The notes beneath the pieces were generated by a model. The model was not told the origin of the DNA. It worked only from the letters and a program-made list of their open reading frames with translations, and did not search any database. 12,906 nt of DNA, from positions 1-12,906 of the forward strand of contig CAIQSY010000247.1 of assembly GCA_903874585.1 (NCBI GenBank), written 5' to 3'. The position numbers and the translations under genes were made by a program. The stretch is from an uncultured Chlorobiaceae bacterium. Its GTDB lineage: Bacteria > Bacteroidota > Chlorobiia > Chlorobiales > Chlorobiaceae. This document shows, in pieces, positions 1 through 6,659 of the stretch; the first letter of the stretch is position 1; every line of letters starts with the position of its first letter.

Positions 1-85
1 AGAGAATTATAGCAAGAAAAAACAGCGCATCCCATAGCTGAGTTCAGAAAACACCAACCCATAAAAATCGGCAATATCGCAGGTT

Positions 86-115
86 TTGCAGTGCAGACAG
101 CTCAATTCACTGCAA
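86..115. repeat. Inverted repeat at the 3' end of the antitoxin remnant
   Basis: TTGCAGTG (86-93) and CACTGCAA (108-115) are perfect 8-bp inverted arms around a 14-base loop, overlapping the ancestral stop codon of the minus-strand antitoxin remnant. A hairpin here could end the minus-strand transcript, but no U-run follows on that strand, so a classical intrinsic terminator is not supported. Role unknown. Confidence 0.35.
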
Positions 116-388
116 TCATCTCTTTGAGAAACATGTTCAAAAGCGATTGATACGGCACATCACGTTCGTTAGCAAGAACTTTTAAGCGGTTGAGCATAGG
201 TTCGTCAAACGAAGCGAAATGGTTTTCATCGTTGGTTTTAAATCAGGGAAAAGTGCCGATGTGGCTTTACTCCAATCAACATAATCGGTTGAGTCATGCG
301 TTGCCCAAAATTCCTTTTCCTCTTTTTTACTCTTGAATTCAGGAATTGCCTCTTCTCTTGTGTTAATCTTCACGTCGTACTGTTGCAT
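102..388 (-). pseudogene. Frameshifted CopG/BrnA-type antitoxin
   Basis: Reading leftwards from ATG 388-386, the product starts MQQYDVKIN and carries IPEFKSKKEEKEFWATHDSTDYVDW, then SKATSALFPDLKPTMKTISLRL. This N-terminal EFW.THD signature followed by a ribbon-helix-helix strand is typical of CopG/BrnA-like antitoxins, which bind operator DNA and neutralise a partner toxin. At about 204-206 the frame is lost and translation would stop at 182. Shifting by one base restores the expected helix, EPMLNRLKVLANERDVPYQS followed by LLNMFLKEMIAVN, ending at TGA 104-102. One base is missing between the TTG codon (208-206) and GAA (203-201), perhaps a lost G from TTGGAC. TTG at 397-395 is an alternative start, but the ATG is preferred. 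No BrnT-like or other toxin is readable upstream (398-622); a partner could lie beyond the left edge. Could be a pseudogene or a sequencing error. Confidence 0.72.
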
Positions 389-402
389 ATCGTTCAACGA
401 TA
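388..402. promoter_or_regulatory. Perfect palindromic operator candidate at the antitoxin start
   Basis: TATCGTT-C-AACGATA is a perfect 7+1+7 palindrome. Its left end coincides with the first base of the minus-strand ATG. Ribbon-helix-helix antitoxins usually repress their own promoter through such palindromes, so this is probably the autoregulatory operator. The function is inferred; the symmetry is seen directly. Confidence 0.5.
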
Positions 403-510
403 CAAAACAGCCTCAACCCAATCAAACAAAACCTCAAAACAGACTTTTTTCCACCACCCAACATTCTCGCAGAGCCACGACCACCTTGGGAGGATATTCC
501 CCCTTTTTTT

Positions 511-532
511 GCAGCCTTGAAGCTGCTTTTTT
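511..532 (+). terminator. Rho-independent terminator upstream of the Rel gene
   Basis: GCAGC (511-515), loop CTTGAA, GCTGC (522-526), then six T (527-532): a GC-rich hairpin with a U-tract on the plus strand. A second GGGA/TCCC pair followed by a T-run (488-510) sits just before it. No plus-strand gene ends nearby in the window. It may close a transcript entering from the left or attenuate one, which would leave the Rel gene to a promoter between 533 and 622 or to readthrough. Confidence 0.6.
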
Positions 533-622
533 GTATGTTTTGTGTAGGTTTAAAAAAGAGCATGTGTTCTCCTTTTTTTTGATGTTTTATGGCAGCAGCC
601 TTTCATTTTATCTTCTTAACTG

Positions 623-2851
623 ATGTTAGCACAAATAGATAAAGAACATTACAGTAAACTGCACGATATTCTCCAGCTTGCCCGTCAGAATCTCAAAAGT
701 GTTGATGAATCGCTTATTCAACGGGCATTTTTTATGTGCTATCGCGCACACGAAGGGGAAAAAAGGGCGTCGGGGGAGCCATTTTTCTTTCATCCGGTTG
801 AGGTTGCTACCATTCTTTTGAACGAGCTGCCGCTTGATGGCGTTTCAGTGGCGGCAGCGCTGTTGCACGATGTTATTGAGGATAGCGGTTACACCTATGA
901 CGATATTGTTGCAGAACTTGGCGTTGAGGTTGCCGATATTGTTGAGGGATTGACCAAAATTTCCGGTATCACCATCAATCGCGAAACAACGCAGGCGGAG
1001 GGTTTTCGCAAAATGCTGCTCTCGATGGTGAAAGATATCCGCGTGATTCTTATCAAGTTTTGCGACCGTTTGCACAACATGCGAACACTTGGTTCGCTGC
1101 CGGAGCATCGTCGCTTGAAAATTGCCCTTGAAACCCGCGATATTTATGCGCCGCTTGCCCATCGCTTTGGTTTAGGTAAAATGAAAGTCGAGTTCGAAAA
1201 TCTTGCGCTCAGCTATATCGACCCTGAAGGGTATAACCTTCTACACCAGAAACTGCGCACCAATAAGGGCGATCGCGTCAGCTATCTGAGCCGAATGATT
1301 ATGCCAATCAAGACCGATCTGGAGCAGCAGGGGTTCAAGATTGAGGTGCAGGGGCGGGCAAAGCATCTCTTCTCAATCTACAACAAAATGCGCAACAAGA
1401 ACAAAACCTTTGAGGAGATTCACGATTTGTACGGTATTCGAGTCATTATCGACACCGAGCGCATTGCGGACTGCTTTTTGGCCTATGGTTTCATTACGCA
1501 GAAGTATCCCCCTATTCCACAATATTTTAAGGATTATATCTCTATCCCGAAAAATAACGGCTATCAGTCGCTGCATTCGGCAATTATCGGTCCTCGCGGG
1601 TTGATGGTTGAAATTCAGATTCGCACGAAGCGGATGCACGAATTTGCCGAGCTTGGTGTTGCAGCACACTGGCGTTATAAGGAGAAAATTTCGCGTGATG
1701 ATGCCCATGTTGATTCGTTTTTGCGCTGGGCACGTGAGCTGATTAAGGATGCCGATTCTGCAACCTCGTTTATGGAAGGCTTCAAGCTGAACCTGTATCA
1801 CGATGAAATTTATGTGTTTACGCCAAAAGGCGATATGAAAACCATGCCCGCCGGCGCAACGCCTATCGACTTTGCCTACGCTATCCATACCGAAATCGGA
1901 CATTGCTGTATTGGCGCTAAGGTGAATGGCAAAATTGTGCGGCTCAATGCGCAGCTTAAATCGGGTGATCGGGTGGAAATTATCACCTCGAAAAATCATC
2001 AGCCTAAAGCGGATTGGCTGAAAATTGTGGTGACGCAGCGTGCTCAGTTGAAGATACGTTCAGCAATTAATGAGGAGCGTCGTAAGGAGATTGAGAAGGG
2101 GCGCGGAATGTGGGAGAAAATGCTTAACGGTACGAAAAAGCTCTTGACCGATAGCGATATTATTCGGCAGGTGAAAAAGTACGGCATAAAAACGCCATCC
2201 GATTTTTTTAGTGCTCTTGCCAAGCAGCAGATTAATGGCGAAGAGGTGCTTGCTCAGGCGAACAATCCTAAAAAAGAGGAGCATCACGCAAAAAATGTTG
2301 TTGATGAAGCACGTGAGCTTAATGAATATTTGCAGGCTGCACGTCATGAACCGGAACATCATCATCAGCAGCAGGGGAGTGCGGCAAAGAGCGCGGTTTC
2401 AAAGAAAGATGAGGTGATTATTTCTGACATGAGCAACATCGCCTACTCCTATGCAAAGTGCTGCCAGCCGGTTCCGGGTGATGATGTTATTGGCTTTGTC
2501 AGCGCGGATGGTGTGGTAAAAATTCATCGCAAAAACTGCATCAACGTCAGTAATGAGAATCTGCTGAAGAGCGAAAAAGTGGTGTCGGTGGCATGGAACC
2601 GCAAAGTTGAGACCGATTTTCTTGCAGGCATTAAAATTGTCGGGGAGGATCGTGTGGGGATGATGAACCAGATTACCACCGTGATTTCTAAATTTGATAC
2701 TAATATCCGTACCATTTCCCTCAACGCGCGTGACGATATGTTTGTTGGTACCATGATGATTTATGTGCCCAATGCCGACAAACTGACCGCTTTGATGGAT
2801 AAACTGAAAAAGGTTCCCGGTATCTTTACGGTGGAACGGTTGATTAACTGA
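623..2851 (+). CDS. relA/spoT: Bifunctional (p)ppGpp synthetase/hydrolase (RelA/SpoT homologue)
   Basis: Cytoplasmic alarmone enzyme of the stringent response: makes (p)ppGpp from ATP and GDP/GTP, and hydrolyses it. The 742 aa are the normal full length for a long RSH protein. Order: HD hydrolase domain (about 30-180) with FFHPVEVA, HDVIEDSG (82-89) and CDRLHNMRTL (148-156), so the metal-binding H, HD and DxxxN residues are kept; synthetase domain (about 240-350) with GRAKHLFSIYNKM, YGIRVI, the PKNNGYQSLH loop and VEIQIRT, whose E330 is the expected catalytic glutamate; TGS domain (about 395-455); zinc-finger/conserved-cysteine region with AKCCQPVPGDDVIG and HRKNC (611-639); C-terminal ACT domain (about 667-740). 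A His/Gln-rich linker lies near 574-586. An in-frame TAA at 617-619 rules out a longer ATG start; no good Shine-Dalgarno is seen. Both catalytic halves look intact, hence a Rel/SpoT type rather than a synthetase-only RelA. Confidence 0.96.
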   Translation: MLAQIDKEHYSKLHDILQLARQNLKSVDESLIQRAFFMCYRAHEGEKRASGEPFFFHPVEVATILLNELPLDGVSVAAALLHDVIEDSGYTYDDIVAELGVEVADIVEGLTKISGITINRETTQAEGFRKMLLSMVKDIRVILIKFCDRLHNMRTLGSLPEHRRLKIALETRDIYAPLAHRFGLGKMKVEFENLALSYIDPEGYNLLHQKLRTNKGDRVSYLSRMIMPIKTDLEQQGFKIEVQGRAKHLFSIYNKMRNKNKTFEEIHDLYGIRVIIDTERIADCFLAYGFITQKYPPIPQYFKDYISIPKNNGYQSLHSAIIGPRGLMVEIQIRTKRMHEFAELGVAAHWRYKEKISRDDAHVDSFLRWARELIKDADSATSFMEGFKLNLYHDEIYVFTPKGDMKTMPAGATPIDFAYAIHTEIGHCCIGAKVNGKIVRLNAQLKSGDRVEIITSKNHQPKADWLKIVVTQRAQLKIRSAINEERRKEIEKGRGMWEKMLNGTKKLLTDSDIIRQVKKYGIKTPSDFFSALAKQQINGEEVLAQANNPKKEEHHAKNVVDEARELNEYLQAARHEPEHHHQQQGSAAKSAVSKKDEVIISDMSNIAYSYAKCCQPVPGDDVIGFVSADGVVKIHRKNCINVSNENLLKSEKVVSVAWNRKVETDFLAGIKIVGEDRVGMMNQITTVISKFDTNIRTISLNARDDMFVGTMMIYVPNADKLTALMDKLKKVPGIFTVERLIN

Positions 2852-2855
2852 AAGA

Positions 2856-2864
2856 TGTTATAAT
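2856..2864 (+). promoter_or_regulatory. Extended -10 promoter candidate for the lemA-TPM cluster
   Basis: TGTTATAAT, a perfect extended -10 (TGn plus TATAAT), begins five bases after the Rel stop codon. There is no convincing -35 hexamer at 17 bp, which extended -10 promoters tolerate. Transcription would start near 2871, giving a leader of about 107 bases before lemA. Sequence match only. Confidence 0.4.
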
Positions 2865-2965
2865 AAGGAGGGGAGATTTTTTGCCTCTCGTGATTTTATG
2901 CGTCGGTTTATGCGCCTGAAGATGACACAATGTATTTAACAACTAATAATAACACCAATACCATG

Positions 2966-2971
2966 AAGGAG
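2966..2971 (+). promoter_or_regulatory. Ribosome binding site fixing the lemA start
   Basis: AAGGAG ends six bases before ATG 2978. It favours this start over the in-frame ATG at 2930, which has no such site and would add 16 Asn/Thr-rich residues in front of the lipoprotein signal. Confidence 0.6.
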
Positions 2972-2977
2972 AGTACC

Positions 2978-3571
2978 ATGCAATACCGTTATGCAATAGC
3001 AAGAGTCTTTGCATTTTTAGTTTTTGTCACTACACTGTACGGATGCGGATACAACAGCATTCAGCAGAATGAAGAGACGGTAAACCGCTCTTGGGGTGAT
3101 CTTGAGTCGCAGTTGCAGCGTCGGGCTGATCTGGTGCCGAATCTTGTGGCAACGGTCAAAGGCGCGGCTAATTTTGAGAAGGAGACGCTTACCGCGGTTA
3201 TTGAGGCGCGCGCAAAAGCCACATCAATTCAACTTACTCCCGAAATGCTCAGCGATCCCGCCGCTATGGCGAAGTTCCGTGCAGCTCAGGGTGGCCTTAC
3301 CTCAAGCCTTTCGCGTTTGATGGTGGCGGTTGAGCGCTATCCCGAATTGAAGGCGAACCAGAACTTCCTTGATCTGCAGAATCAGCTTGAAGGCACGGAA
3401 AACCGTATCAGCGTTGCTCGTCAGCGTTACAATGGCGCGGTGGAGATTTTCAATGTCTCGATTCGTCAGTTCCCGAATTCGCTGACCAATAGCATTCTGT
3501 TGAAACTGAAAGCCAAAGAGTATTTCAAAGCTGATGAAGCCGCAAAAGCAGTACCAGCCGTTAAATTCTAA
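2978..3571 (+). CDS. lemA: LemA family lipoprotein
   Basis: LemA-family envelope protein of 197 aa. The N-terminus MQYRYAIARVFAFLVFVTTLYGC is a basic start, a hydrophobic core and a lipobox-like LYG-C, so C23 is probably the lipidated residue; many LemA proteins instead keep a simple N-terminal membrane anchor. The rest is the family's helical domain: VNRSWGDLESQLQRRADLVPNLVATVKG (the conserved W...L..QLQRR.DL.PNLV signature), then YPELKAN..FL.LQ.QLEGTENRI and ARQRYNGAVEIFN. The precise role is unknown; family members often sit with TPM-domain genes, as here. The TAA stop shares its last A with the next ATG (TAATG), implying coupled translation. Probably membrane-associated and co-expressed with the two TPM proteins. 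Confidence 0.9.
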   Translation: MQYRYAIARVFAFLVFVTTLYGCGYNSIQQNEETVNRSWGDLESQLQRRADLVPNLVATVKGAANFEKETLTAVIEARAKATSIQLTPEMLSDPAAMAKFRAAQGGLTSSLSRLMVAVERYPELKANQNFLDLQNQLEGTENRISVARQRYNGAVEIFNVSIRQFPNSLTNSILLKLKAKEYFKADEAAKAVPAVKF

Positions 3572-4329
3572 TGAAACGCTCTTTTCAGCATTGGCTGCAC
3601 CGGCACGGGCTTGTTATTGCATCTCTTTTTGTTGCAATATTACTGCTGCTCGTGCCTTTGCGCACCCTTACAGCAATTCCTGTGCCAGCGCTTACCGCTC
3701 GCGTCAATGATTATGCGAACATGCTATCCCCACAGGTAAAGGCGGAGATTGAGGCAAAGCTTCAGCAGCTTGAGGCTGCCGAGTCAACGCAAATTGCTAT
3801 TCTCACCGTTCCTTCGCTTGAGGGCGACCCCATTGAAGATTTTTCGATAAAGGTTGCTGAGGCTTGGAAAATTGGGCACAAAGGCAGCGATAATGGTGTT
3901 CTGCTGATTGTCTCCCAAGCCGACCGCAAAGTGCGCATTGAGGTTGGTTATGGTCTCGAAGGCAAGTTGACCGATTTGTTGGCTGGACGCATTATTCGCA
4001 ATGAGCTTGCCCCTGCCTTTAAAGCAGGGCAGATTGATGTGGGCTTTGTGCGCACCGTCGATGCTCTTATAGCTGCCGTGCATGGTGAGTACAAAGCAAA
4101 GCCGGAGGCAAAACGCAGCAGTAAACCATCGTTTCCGCTGCTGACGATTATTCTCCTGGTGATCTATTTTATCAGCCAGATTTTCCGTGGTCATCGAGGC
4201 GGTGGAATGATGAGCGGTGGTCTTGGCGGCGGATTTTATGGTGGTGGCGGCTTCGGCGGTGGGGGAGGCGGTGGTTTCAGTGGCGGTGGGGGAGGCTTTG
4301 GTGGTGGTGGAGCATCAGGCGATTGGTAG
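3571..4329 (+). CDS. TPM-domain (YgcG-like) membrane protein with glycine-rich tail
   Basis: 252 aa. Signal peptide or N-terminal anchor (about 12-36), then a TPM domain (about 42-172) with VNDYANMLSPQVKAEIEAKL, the core GSDNGVLLIVSQADRKVRIEVGYGLEG and a C-terminal IIRNELAPAFKAGQ. A second hydrophobic segment (about 188-204, LLTIILLVIYFISQIF) is followed by a Gly-rich tail of nearly 50 residues ending GGGGASGDW, the usual end of this family. TPM domains occur in photosystem II repair protein TLP18.3/Psb32 and many bacterial envelope proteins; the biochemical role in bacteria is unsettled. The domain should lie outside the cytoplasm between the two hydrophobic segments. It overlaps lemA by one base. 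The tail is encoded by imperfect GGTGGNGGN repeats (about 4197-4315), which could vary in length by slippage. Confidence 0.9.
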   Translation: MKRSFQHWLHRHGLVIASLFVAILLLLVPLRTLTAIPVPALTARVNDYANMLSPQVKAEIEAKLQQLEAAESTQIAILTVPSLEGDPIEDFSIKVAEAWKIGHKGSDNGVLLIVSQADRKVRIEVGYGLEGKLTDLLAGRIIRNELAPAFKAGQIDVGFVRTVDALIAAVHGEYKAKPEAKRSSKPSFPLLTIILLVIYFISQIFRGHRGGGMMSGGLGGGFYGGGGFGGGGGGGFSGGGGGFGGGGASGDW

Positions 4330-4425
4330 CGCCATTTCGCGTCAACGTCTGTTGTTACAAAGCCTTTGATCACAGCCTGTTGCCTTCAGCAATGTTTTTT
4401 ATCACACCATTAAAATGAGTTACCG

Positions 4426-5070
4426 ATGAGTGATCCCGCAGAAAAATTCCTTACCTCAGCAGAGCGGCTTCATATTGAGGCGCACATAGCGGAGGCAGAA
4501 AAGCGCACTTCTGGCGAGATTGTTGTCAATGTGGTTGCTTCCAGCTATCACTATCCGCTTGCTGCCATGCTTGGCAGCTCTTTTCTGGCACTGCTTCTTG
4601 GTATTGTCGTGGCGCTCATCGCCCACGATGAAAATATGTGGTTCTTTCTTGCTGTTTTCAGTCTCTCATTCATGGCGCTTCATGAACTGCTCAAGCGCGT
4701 TCATCTTCTCAGGCGTCTCTTCGTCACCAAATCCGACATGAAAGAGGAGGTTGAAGAGGCAGCCATTCAATCATTTTATCGCCGCAATATCAACCACACT
4801 GTTGACCATACAGGCATTCTCATCTACATCTCACTTTTTGAACGCAAAGTCCGTGTGGTTGCTGATCAAGGCATCAACGAGAAAGTTGCTCAGGAGGTGT
4901 GGCAGAAAATCGTCAACATCATTATCAGTGGCATCCGCAGTAAAGAGCACGGCAAGGCGATTGCTGCAGCCATTGACCGCTGTGGCGACATTCTCACCAC
5001 TCATTTCCCGCTGAAAGCCGACGATCGTAATGAACTGAGTAACGCTGTCATCATCGGGCGCGGGAAGTAG
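4426..5070 (+). CDS. TPM-domain membrane protein, second copy
   Basis: 214 aa with the TPM domain interrupted by membrane segments. The start, SAERLHIEAHIAEAEKRTSGEIVVNVV (11-37), matches the first TPM strand-helix unit. Two hydrophobic segments follow (about 44-66 and 71-88), then LRRLFVTKSDMKEEVEEAAIQSFYRRNI and DHTGILIYISLFERKVRVVADQGIN, the DHTGILI..S..ERKV core of this short subfamily. There is no signal peptide. It lies 96 bp after the first TPM gene on the same strand, likely the same envelope unit. No strong Shine-Dalgarno precedes ATG 4426. Function unknown beyond the family; possibly a partner of the lemA/TPM pair. Confidence 0.87.
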   Translation: MSDPAEKFLTSAERLHIEAHIAEAEKRTSGEIVVNVVASSYHYPLAAMLGSSFLALLLGIVVALIAHDENMWFFLAVFSLSFMALHELLKRVHLLRRLFVTKSDMKEEVEEAAIQSFYRRNINHTVDHTGILIYISLFERKVRVVADQGINEKVAQEVWQKIVNIIISGIRSKEHGKAIAAAIDRCGDILTTHFPLKADDRNELSNAVIIGRGK

Positions 5071-5108
5071 CGTGGCGTATTTTCGACTTTTGGGCATTTC
5101 TCAATTTG

Positions 5109-5122
5109 GTCATGCTCATGAC
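5109..5122. promoter_or_regulatory. Palindrome upstream of the PIN-domain unit
   Basis: GTCATG-CT-CATGAC, 6-bp perfect arms with a 2-bp spacer, 71 bases before the small protein's start codon. It is the only clear symmetric site in the 122-base gap and could be an operator for the two-gene unit. It is short enough to arise by chance. Confidence 0.3.
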
Positions 5123-5192
5123 AGAAAGTGAACGAGATTATGTACAGGGAAAAAAATTATTACTGCAATAAAAACATTGACAGGAGTCTGTA

Positions 5193-5462
5193 ATGCAAGT
5201 TAAAGATGTCGCAAATATTGCTATCAAACATGTTCAAGATCTTTTTGAGCATGAGCAGATCACCAATCTTGGTCTTGAAGAGATTGAATTTGATTATTCT
5301 ACGTGCGAGTGGTATGTGACTGTTGGATTTTCTCGTCCTTGGGATTATCCACAGAACTTGGCAGCTCTTGCAGGGCAACCGAAACGATCATATAAAATTG
5401 TTACTGCAAATGATAATACTGGCGAAGTTATCGCCATCAAGAATCGTGAAGTGATGAGCTAA
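5193..5462 (+). CDS. Small conserved protein of unknown function, partner of a PIN protein
   Basis: 89 aa, no signal peptide or membrane segment. The body reads VKDVANIAIKHVQDLF followed by EIEFDYSTCEWYVTVGFSRPWDYP and a closing strand pair YKIVTANDNTGEVIAIKNRE. The pattern helix, then WxVTVGF.RPW, then YKIV...TGEVI resembles a small PepSY-like alpha/beta fold; that is my reading of the pattern, not a database match. AGGAG (5181-5185) is a good Shine-Dalgarno, seven bases before the ATG. The stop codon lies one base before the ATG of the PIN gene, so the two are co-translated. The arrangement resembles an antitoxin-toxin pair, but the protein has no recognisable DNA-binding fold, so an antitoxin role is only a hypothesis. 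Confidence 0.8.
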   Translation: MQVKDVANIAIKHVQDLFEHEQITNLGLEEIEFDYSTCEWYVTVGFSRPWDYPQNLAALAGQPKRSYKIVTANDNTGEVIAIKNREVMS

Positions 5463-5463
5463 T

Positions 5464-5937
5464 ATGAAACGTATTATTCTTGATACTAATCTTTTGCTGT
5501 TATGGATTGTCGGGCTTACTGATCGTTCGCTTATCGGCAAACATAAACGTACCAAAACCTTTGAAATTGCGGATTTTGACCTCTTGGTGAGTGTTCTGTC
5601 GGGATATCATGAAATAGTGGTAACACCGCATATTCTTACTGAAACCTCGAACTTGCTTTCGCAAACCACTGCATCCTCAGCTACAGCTATGCGAGCTAAG
5701 CTTTCAGATTTTTTAAAAACTCAACGTGAGGAGTTTGAACCGAGTTCTGATGTCATGAAGCACAAAACTTTTTTTCGTCTTGGATTGACTGATTGTGCCA
5801 TTATCCGATTGGTTGAAAAGAATATTCCACTTATAACGGCAGATTTGGATTTATATCTGGCAGCCTCAGCGGTAAAGCATAACTCGAATGTTATCAATTT
5901 TACGCATTTGCGGCAGGCAAGGATGTTTGGCGGGTAA
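5464..5937 (+). CDS. PIN-domain protein, putative ribonuclease
   Basis: 157 aa PIN-like fold. The acidic metal site is visible in order: D7 in IILDTNLLL, E60 in HILTETSNLL, D110 in LGLTDCAII, and D127/D129 in LITADLDLYLAA, followed by a final strand with VINF. PIN domains are Mg/Mn-dependent RNases, and VapC toxins belong to this superfamily. At 157 aa it is longer than the usual VapC (about 130), with an insert around 20-45 (GLTDRSLIGKHKRTKTFEIADF). It follows the small protein after a single base and probably works with it. It lacks a VapB-type AbrB or RHH partner. Role as toxin, RNA-processing enzyme or defence effector cannot be decided from sequence. Confidence 0.85.
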   Translation: MKRIILDTNLLLLWIVGLTDRSLIGKHKRTKTFEIADFDLLVSVLSGYHEIVVTPHILTETSNLLSQTTASSATAMRAKLSDFLKTQREEFEPSSDVMKHKTFFRLGLTDCAIIRLVEKNIPLITADLDLYLAASAVKHNSNVINFTHLRQARMFGG

Positions 5938-5999
5938 TTGAAAAAATCCAGTCATATTGGGTTGACCGATAACATTTTTATGCGGCTATGAGGGAATAA

Positions 6000-6659
6000 A
6001 TGCAAAAAGAACAACAAGTTATCTCCAGAAAAAGGGTTGCTGACCATGGCGAGGTTTATACCAGCAAGCGCGAGGTGAACGCTATGCTCGATTTGGTGAA
6101 GCAGGAAACTGAACGTATTGACTCGCGTTTTCTTGAACCGGCGTGCGGTACGGGTAATTTTTTGACTGAAGTGCTCCAGCGTAAGCTCAATGTTGTGGAA
6201 TTGCGCTATGGAAAAAATCAGGTGGAGTATGAACGCTATGCCGTACTTGCGGTTTCATCACTCTACGGGATTGATATTCTTGCCGATAACGTCAACGAGT
6301 GCCGGACGCGGTTGTTTGGCGTTTTTGAAGAACGTTACAGCCAGCTCTATCCTAAAAGTGCGAAAAATAAGTGCCGCAGTGCGGTGCTTTACCTTCTCGA
6401 ACGCAATATGGTGCATGGCGACGCGCTGACGCTGAAAACGGTTGGCGATTATTCGCAGCCGATTGTTTTTTCGGAATGGTCGCTGGTTAATGGCAGTATG
6501 CTCAAGCGCCGCGACTTTGCTTTTAACAGTTTGGTTGAGCACGCCAGTTTGCAGGAGTTACCGATGTTCTCCGACCAAGGCGAAGCGGTGTACATTCCAA
6601 CGCCGGTAAAAGAGTATCCATTAATCCATTTTTTGAGCCTTGCTGATGGTGAGCAGTAA
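6000..6659 (+). CDS. SAM-binding methyltransferase-like subunit lacking NPPY
   Basis: 219 aa, first gene of the restriction-like cassette. It begins like a gamma-class N6-adenine methyltransferase: HGEVYTSKREVNAMLDLV (16-33, a GEVxTPxxVxxMLDL-type motif X), then the SAM motif FLEPACGTGNFLTEVL (44-59) and an acidic strand LYGIDILADNVNECRTRL (88-105). The catalytic [DNS]PP[YF] is absent; the corresponding strand reads QPIVFSEWSLVNG (153-165). It therefore probably binds SAM or serves as a structural partner rather than methylating alone. GAGGGA (5990-5995) is a good Shine-Dalgarno. The 3' end overlaps the next gene by 20 bases. It may complement the neighbouring methyltransferase as a heterodimer; a split gene is less likely because the second protein has its own motif I. 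Confidence 0.82.
   Translation: MQKEQQVISRKRVADHGEVYTSKREVNAMLDLVKQETERIDSRFLEPACGTGNFLTEVLQRKLNVVELRYGKNQVEYERYAVLAVSSLYGIDILADNVNECRTRLFGVFEERYSQLYPKSAKNKCRSAVLYLLERNMVHGDALTLKTVGDYSQPIVFSEWSLVNGSMLKRRDFAFNSLVEHASLQELPMFSDQGEAVYIPTPVKEYPLIHFLSLADGEQ

Noticed and set aside
333..623. 96-codon plus-strand open frame in the left leader
   Set aside because: Phe/Ser-rich translation of T-rich noncoding DNA that runs through the terminator; no family resemblance.
1373..1999. 208-codon open frame on the minus strand
   Set aside because: Lies wholly opposite the Rel gene, whose protein is conserved throughout; no domain or ribosome site.
2930..2977. Longer lemA start at ATG 2930
   Set aside because: Adds a polar Asn/Thr-rich stretch before the lipoprotein signal, while AAGGAG serves ATG 2978.
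4380..4398. Hairpin TTGC-CTTCA-GCAA plus T-run after the first TPM gene as a terminator
   Set aside because: Stem is only four pairs and AT-containing; too weak to call.
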